From: Leadbetterella sp.
Lineage (GTDB): Bacteria; Bacteroidota; Bacteroidia; Cytophagales; Spirosomataceae
Direction: 5' to 3'
Assembly (NCBI GenBank): GCA_019638185.1
Contig: JAHBUH010000003.1
Coordinates: 234,043 to 298,042, forward strand
Length of the DNA stretch: 64,000 nucleotides
This document shows, one piece after another, positions 60,188 through 64,000 of the stretch (its first letter is position 1; each line of letters begins with the position of its first letter). The notes under the pieces were generated by a model that saw only the letters and a program-made list of their open reading frames with translations, did no database searches and was not told the DNA's origin. The translations under genes were made by a program, and so were the position numbers.

Positions 60188-60388
60188 CACCGTAGCGCTG
60201 ACGCCATTTATAAAAAGTGGCTCTGCTATACTACATGATCTCAGATGCTTTCAACATCTTTGCCGCATTCAAACTCCTTCAGAATCCCCGAAATCTGGGT
60301 AGGATTAAATTTACTCGTCTTCATAATTACAGTTTTAAAGTTAAAAAAAAATCTCCTTTTAAACCGTACTTTTTTCGGGGGAGCTTAC
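60187..60388 (-). mobile_element. IS3-family relic: left end and broken orfA
   Basis: On the minus strand an end-like TGTAAGCTCCCCCG (outer end at 60388) is followed by an ATG at 60324 that opens an OrfA N terminus (KTSKFNPTQISGILKEFECGKD, motif only partly quoted). A stop follows after E-S-I; after a frame change the HTH end continues as S-R-A-T-F-Y-K-W-R-Q-R-Y-G-E. That segment runs in frame into the ATPase remnant. The rest of the element is missing, so a deletion joined it to the ATPase gene. Confidence 0.7.
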
Positions 60389-60395
60389 AACAGAC

Positions 60396-60533
60396 TCACC
60401 AACACATCCACGTGGAAGCCATTTATTCTTTTCTGCCTGATTTTAATGCACCAAATATAAAGAAAGCAACCTGAAGCTTGCTTTAGTTTTTTGTATTCTC
60501 TAACAGAAATCAGGCTTGGGCATCTATCTGAAG
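60396..60533 (-). repeat. Copy 1 of a ~140-bp module (terminator plus -7 box)
   Basis: Aligns by eye with 61842-61982 over its whole length with small indels. It contains a CAAATATA (TATATTTG on the minus strand, 60452-60459), a hairpin AAAGCAA/TTGCTTT followed by TTTTTT, and ends in TCTATCTGAAG. Its inner end lies 7 bp from the IS3 left end. Confidence 0.7.
60463..60490. terminator. Hairpin terminator in module copy 1
   Basis: A 7-bp stem AAAGCAA/TTGCTTT with an 8-nt loop, then AGTTTTTT on the plus strand and T-rich sequence on the minus strand. Confidence 0.5.
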
Positions 60534-60612
60534 ATAAATATTGTCGCAGAGGTGTATATCTACCGGGAGCTAATATTTAGATCAAAGCACTATTCTCTTC
60601 CATACTTCTTCT

Positions 60613-60975
60613 TTATGAGAGCCAAAAAGGTTTTAACACTAAAGAATCACGTGAAGATATAATAATACTATAATTTTGATTTGGTAGATAGAGTCGGTTT
60701 TGCTCTATTCTCCAATGGTTTTGTTTACTAGAGATAAATGGAACACAAACCATACCTTCTCTCGCAAATAAATTACAGGAATCACAAGTGCCATCGGGCT
60801 TTAAAAAAAGTAAAGGAGAAATTAAGGCATCTCCGCTAATAGGATCTATTCCTATCAACTCGCTATCCTTAGATTTCTTATACCATATTTTATTGGCTAC
60901 TTTATTTTCATTCTCCTCCTGTATATTACAGGACAAGATAACAGTAATGATAATTAACAGTAATTTCCTCATCAT
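60613..60975 (-). CDS. Small lipoprotein of unknown function (second of a tandem pair)
   Basis: A 120-residue protein with a signal peptide and lipobox ILSC (C16). The mature part has strands and two cysteines in a C-D-S-C pair, and ends in IIISSRDSLVLKPF. The ending resembles the upstream gene (LQLSEDSLVLSF), so the two are probably paralogues; the shape is lipocalin-like. The start overlaps the upstream stop (TAATG). Tandem related lipoproteins beside a toxin locus may be orphan immunity genes, but this is inference. Confidence 0.55.
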   Translation of the reverse strand: MMRKLLLIIITVILSCNIQEENENKVANKIWYKKSKDSELIGIDPISGDALISPLLFLKPDGTCDSCNLFAREGMVCVPFISSKQNHWRIEQNRLYLPNQNYSIIISSRDSLVLKPFWLS

Positions 60976-61430
60976 TATATTTCAATTCTTTTCCAAACTT
61001 CCGTATATTTTATATTCCTATTTTTAAAAGATAAAACTAAAGAGTCTTCTGAAAGTTGTAGAATTTTGTATTTATGACTAGGAGTAATTAATGTATCTCT
61101 TATTACTGACCAACTAATGTGGGGATATGCCAAGTCTCCATAGTTTTTTTCAAAAGGTTCGCAAATAATACATGAATAAATTTTAAACTCACATTTTTCA
61201 TAAATTCCATCACTTCTAAATCGACGGATTTTTTCCAGCCAATAAGTATTAGTAATTATAGTATCCTTGTTTGGGAAATGTCCAACTGTACTATTTAAAT
61301 ACCATGAAGTACCAGCAAGAAACCCTCCTGAATCCTTTAATTTACAAGATATTAATAATATTGGCAAAACAGTGGTCAGAGCTATTTTACTGAAGAACCC
61401 AATAGGGTTTCCCATCTTTCTTACTTTCAT
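60975..61430 (-). CDS. Small lipoprotein of unknown function (first of a tandem pair)
   Basis: A 151-residue lipoprotein with a long N-terminal region and lipobox LISC near residue 29. The ATG at 61415 (MGNPIGFFSKIAL) would give a normal signal peptide. The mature protein contains GTSWYLNS near the start, a YS-C-I-I-C pair and a C-terminal DSLVLSFKNRN. This overall pattern (an opening W strand and a final D-S-L-V-L strand) resembles small lipocalin-like lipoproteins. Its 5' end overlaps, in another frame, the end of the orphan reading frame at 61387-61632. Confidence 0.55.
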   Translation of the reverse strand: MKVRKMGNPIGFFSKIALTTVLPILLISCKLKDSGGFLAGTSWYLNSTVGHFPNKDTIITNTYWLEKIRRFRSDGIYEKCEFKIYSCIICEPFEKNYGDLAYPHISWSVIRDTLITPSHKYKILQLSEDSLVLSFKNRNIKYTEVWKRIEI

Positions 61431-61632
61431 ATAAAACTTTGTTGAATTTTGTTTTCAGATAAGGTTTGAAAGTTTCCATTATATACTTCCAATCTTTATC
61501 CTTATTTATTTGCGCAGAGATACTTTCTAAAGCCCAATGATCATTTAAATAACGAAGGAAATTACTTAATACTCCATTAAGCCTATCTGTCAGGGTTCTG
61601 GGACTTAGCCGTTTCAGATGAGTACGCAGGAT
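61387..61632 (-). pseudogene. Orphan 81-codon reading frame joined to an IS1 transposase tail
   Basis: Without a start codon, the frame reads L-R-T-H-L-K-R-L-S (typical of the InsB C-terminal part of IS1-like transposases). It continues without stop for some 70 codons of unrelated sequence (NDHWALESISAQINKDKDW, then KYIMETFKPYLKTKFNKV) to a TAA at 61387. The last 44 nt overlap the start of the lipoprotein gene. It may be the C-terminal tip of a displaced toxin or another gene; I recognise no family. Confidence 0.45.
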
Positions 61633-61840
61633 TCAGAGCAATAAATAGAATCTTGGCTATACCTCTTATTCTTACACCTTCTTTAGTTACCGTTACCAAA
61701 TAAACTTTAATTTGCTTATTATAAGCATTATATTTATATTCTTCAATAAGGGTAACATTGCATTGTTTGCATTTAATGCATTGTTTTCTGCTTTTTGTAT
61801 ATTCATATTTAATCAATTTGCTGTTACAATTCTGACAAGA
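61583..61840 (-). mobile_element. IS1-family transposase relic (zinc-ribbon/HTH part)
   Basis: The frame starts after a TGA with S-C-Q-N-C-N-S-K, then C-I-K-C-K-Q-C-N: the two C-x2-C knuckles of the InsA zinc ribbon. EYKYNAYNKQIKVYLVTVTKEGVRI-type sequence and R-G-I-A-K-I-L follow (helix-turn-helix). It then shifts out of frame; the neighbouring frame carries the InsB-like LRTHLKRLS. The start codon and the central catalytic part are missing, so this is a dead, internally deleted element. Confidence 0.65.
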
Positions 61841-61841
61841 T

Positions 61842-61982
61842 CACCCACACATTTGATACACATGGAAGTCATTTATGCTATTCTGCCAGATTTAAGGCAC
61901 CAAAAATAAAGAAAGCAACCCGAAGGTTGCCTTAATTTTTTATATTTCTCGAATGAAATCGGGCTTGGAGGTCTATCTGAAG
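61842..61982 (-). repeat. Copy 2 of the ~140-bp module (terminator plus -7 box)
   Basis: Partner of 60396-60533. It carries CAAAAATA (TATTTTTG on the minus strand, 61901-61908), the perfect hairpin GCAACC-CGAA-GGTTGC and the common end TCTATCTGAAG. Its inner end lies 2 bp from the IS1 relic frame. It follows the immunity-like gene by 31 bp in transcription order. Confidence 0.7.
61911..61940. terminator. Terminator hairpin in module copy 2
   Basis: A perfect 6-bp stem GCAACC/GGTTGC with a CGAA loop; TTAATTTTTT follows on the plus strand and TTTCTTTATTTTT on the minus strand, so it can work both ways. It ends the immunity-like gene. Confidence 0.7.
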
Positions 61983-62013
61983 CACCACCAACATGTTTGA
62001 CACATTACCAATA

Positions 62014-62865
62014 CTACCAAATTCTCACATTTCTGATTTCTACCTCCGATTGATCCAATGCTTCCAATATATATCTGACACCGTTAAACCCGGTTCCCAG
62101 GTTAATATGGAACTTAATGTATTGGCCTTCTAACGAGGCATCAGACATATAATGAATAAGACCATGTTTTCTCACCTCTGCCTCTTCATTATAATGATTA
62201 ATGGCATCTCCAATAATGACGGGAACTTTTTCAAAATCTTCGCGCAGATATACAGGCTCAACTAGTAGCTGTATATCCAAACCATGACCATCAGAAGGCA
62301 TATACCAGTTAAATTTATATTTCTTTTCCTGTCGCTTCAGATTCAGCCCTTTGAGCTCTTTCCTGATTCTTTCTAATGTACCCTCTTCTTCTGGTTCAAT
62401 AACAAATCGATCTAAAGGCAGGTTTAACTCAGGAAGTTTAGAGAAATGTAATTCTTCACCATTTTCACCTAGCCAGGCCATAACAAATTTATAGGCATGA
62501 CTATGAGGTCTAAGTTGATAAATAACATTTTTAAGAATAGACACACTGGATGATTCATCATATTCGTAAACAATATCTTCACTATTCCCAAAAGATCTTG
62601 CGTAACTCAACCTGTATTTTTTCTTAATTAAAAGTGGCACAATCTTCTCAATAAAACAGCCGAAGTGTATTAAACTCAGATGCTTATTATTATCATAATA
62701 TTCCTTCAAAAAGGATTTAGGTGCCGGAAATTTTGTATGATATTCAATTAGATCTTTAATGTAATTTTCATCTTCTTCCCACCACAATGCCCCCTTTTCG
62801 TCTATTTGTTTTTGAATATAATCAGGGTCAAAAATTCTCGGATATTTTTTTTTCTCTTCTTCCAT
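62014..62865 (-). CDS. Candidate immunity protein to the adjacent nuclease toxin
   Basis: A 283-residue soluble protein without signal peptide, rich in Glu, Lys and aromatic residues (N terminus MEEEKKKYPRIFDPDYIQ). I recognise no named family. Visible features: WWEEDENYIKDLIEYH, a LIHFGCFIEKIVPLLIKKKY helix, and a C-terminal beta segment with YIKFHINLGTGFNG. It begins 55 bp after the stop of the nuclease-toxin gene on the same strand, the usual place for the cognate immunity gene, and it ends just before a terminator module. The immunity role is inferred from position and size only. Confidence 0.5.
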   Translation of the reverse strand: MEEEKKKYPRIFDPDYIQKQIDEKGALWWEEDENYIKDLIEYHTKFPAPKSFLKEYYDNNKHLSLIHFGCFIEKIVPLLIKKKYRLSYARSFGNSEDIVYEYDESSSVSILKNVIYQLRPHSHAYKFVMAWLGENGEELHFSKLPELNLPLDRFVIEPEEEGTLERIRKELKGLNLKRQEKKYKFNWYMPSDGHGLDIQLLVEPVYLREDFEKVPVIIGDAINHYNEEAEVRKHGLIHYMSDASLEGQYIKFHINLGTGFNGVRYILEALDQSEVEIRNVRIW

Positions 62866-62920
62866 TAACAGTTTGATGTTAGAATTATTTGTAAAGATAT
62901 AGCTTCTATCGCAACAAGAG

Positions 62921-64000
62921 CTAAATATATTTCTGCTTGGGCAGCAATTGTCGCCCCCCTGATTGCCAGCTCACATATGCATTGCCAACAAGTCCTATTG
63001 CGCCGGCTGCCATTGCCATTTGGGCAAATGCTTTACGTTCTGCACAATTAGGTAAGGAGCTATTGATTACTCGGTTCACGACTAACTTAACCTCCTCCAA
63101 GGTCATTGAGGGTCTCAATCCCTTTATTATATCATCAATAATTTTCTTTAGAACTGCTACGGGTACAAATTCGGGTGCAGGCTCAACCGCAGGTATATTC
63201 CTATTTCGTATATCATATAAGATCACGCCTGCATCAACTTGATCAATCTTAATTTCTTTCCCTTTATTCCAAGGACAAACCATCCATGATGGCATTTCCG
63301 GTAGGGCTTTGGTGCCAGCGTGCCAACCTTTTATAGAGCAGCCGGTAATTGGGTCATTTGCCTTATTAATATAGTTATTTAACTCTGTTAAACCTCCGGC
63401 CTTATGGTTTTTGCTCTTAATTTCATACATCTCTTTATTCTCTTCATCTGCAATATCCACATACCCTGGTCCACCGTTGGGTCCTGCATCTTTTAAAATA
63501 TACTCCGCTTTCATGGAACTTCCATATATCGCTTTATACATACTTTGAATGGTTCTGTGAGCATATATTCCGTCAGTGATCGAATCAGGCATTTTACTGG
63601 GTAAATCACCTACGGTTTCTTTAAAACGTCCTGTTTCTCTGCACCATACTGTAGGTCCTCCTTTCAATAAGACTTCCAACTCCCCTAGTTTTTGGAGAAT
63701 AAGCTGCTTCAACCCACCTGGGGGATCATCTTGAACTGTTTGATTAACTCTGGCATTTGGATTTGCTTTTAGTTGAATTCTTAACACCTCTAGTTCGTCA
63801 ATTTTCTCAACTATTTGACTTTTTGTAGAGGCATTAAAGCCCTCCATTAAGTCTACCTCAGATTTTAGCTCCAAAGCTTGATTTCCCAACTGGTCAAGTG
63901 CATTTAAAGAAGTTGGATTATTTGCGATGATATTAATGATGTCTCTAAAGTCATTAATATATCCATTGAAAAAGCTTAAAATAGTTTCGTAATCCACCAC
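62921..64000 (-). CDS. C-terminal part of a large protein with a PD-(D/E)xK nuclease-like toxin domain (partial)
   Basis: The frame is open to the right edge (359 codons seen), so its N terminus lies outside the window. Visible order (fragment numbering): a helical region (1-80), a Pro/Gly linker near 92-97, a second helix, then a nuclease-like domain from about 125. That domain has H148 in AHRTIQ, E166 in KAEYIL, D182 in GYVDIAD and E193-I-K195 in MYEIKS, spaced as in restriction-endonuclease-fold nucleases (D-x10-E-x-K). The last 40 residues include an Ala/Gly-rich hydrophobic stretch. A C-terminal nuclease on a longer protein, followed by a small soluble gene, is the arrangement of polymorphic toxin systems (T6SS/eCIS or contact-dependent). 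The delivery part cannot be seen. Confidence 0.6.
   Translation of the reverse strand: MVDYETILSFFNGYINDFRDIINIIANNPTSLNALDQLGNQALELKSEVDLMEGFNASTKSQIVEKIDELEVLRIQLKANPNARVNQTVQDDPPGGLKQLILQKLGELEVLLKGGPTVWCRETGRFKETVGDLPSKMPDSITDGIYAHRTIQSMYKAIYGSSMKAEYILKDAGPNGGPGYVDIADEENKEMYEIKSKNHKAGGLTELNNYINKANDPITGCSIKGWHAGTKALPEMPSWMVCPWNKGKEIKIDQVDAGVILYDIRNRNIPAVEPAPEFVPVAVLKKIIDDIIKGLRPSMTLEEVKLVVNRVINSSLPNCAERKAFAQMAMAAGAIGLVGNAYVSWQSGGRQLLPKQKYI

Noticed and set aside
60217-60474. Plus-strand open frames across the IS3 relic and module copy 1, and the matching one at 61712-61909
   Set aside because: The similar VEAIYSFLPD/MEVIYAILPD endings come from the duplicated DNA module; the frames diverge after small indels and have no start signals.
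1-64000. CRISPR arrays, tRNA or rRNA genes
   Set aside because: No regularly spaced repeats, cloverleaf sequences or rRNA segments were seen on either strand.

Overview
The window looks like a chromosomal segment of a member of the Bacteroidota (Cytophagales/Chitinophagales-like; genus not determined). Three things point there. Many genes carry an exact TAnnTTTG -7 promoter element shortly upstream of the start and lack an obvious Shine-Dalgarno sequence. The gene families are typical of the phylum (DUF4296 and DUF2911 proteins, paired FKBP lipoproteins, a DUF58 protein with a BatD-like partner, DUF1080 and GH29 genes). Exported proteins often have a lipobox or end their signal peptide in AQ. 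From 1 to about 58.7 kb the DNA is of balanced to slightly GC-rich composition and densely packed. After about 58.7 kb it becomes clearly AT-rich.

Layout. 1-5.9 kb: an operon of nadC (partial), a dolichol-phosphate-mannose-synthase-like glycosyltransferase and a DUF4296 lipoprotein; a divergent DUF58 pair; an amino acid permease; asd. 5.9-14.4 kb: an RNA-ligase-like 2H protein, a SnoaL/GNAT/nitrilase operon, exported small proteins, a polysaccharide deacetylase, purU, der and an EamA transporter. 14.6-24 kb: an MsbA-like ABC exporter, an S41 protease, ilvE, a GH9 glucanase, an NrnA-like DHH phosphoesterase and two FKBP lipoproteins. 23.9-28.6 kb: a leucine-type operon, leuC-leuD-leuA-like-leuB. 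28.9-32.2 kb: an SPFH membrane protein, a GT-C membrane glycosyltransferase and a GH16 glucanase. 32.3-44.8 kb: two tripartite RND efflux systems, one led by a TetR gene with a candidate operator. 45-53 kb: fabD, recJ, lptB, a nuclease, an OmpH-like protein, DUF2911, an ABC ATPase, trpD and a TIM-barrel isomerase. 53.2-58.6 kb: a membrane-bound or periplasmic carbohydrate module (sorbosone-dehydrogenase-like/cytochrome c protein, DUF1080 protein, GH29 fucosidase).

58.7-64 kb is an accessory island in which most genes read on the minus strand. It holds, in transcription order from the right edge: the 3' part of a large gene ending in a PD-(D/E)xK nuclease-like domain (probable polymorphic toxin); a likely immunity gene; a ~140 bp module; an IS1-family relic fused to an orphan reading frame; two related lipoprotein genes; a second copy of the module; an IS3-family relic; and the C-terminal stump of an AAA ATPase followed by an intact HNH nuclease. 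The last pair resembles a two-gene AAA/HNH (Septu/PtuAB-like) anti-phage system broken by the IS3 element. The duplicated module carries a terminator hairpin and a -7 promoter-like box, and both copies sit at an IS-relic junction.

Start sites were moved downstream from the longest open frame where a signal peptide, a family N terminus, a 4-bp ATGA overlap or the position of the -7 box supported it. All family assignments come from motif recognition by eye; no database search was run.
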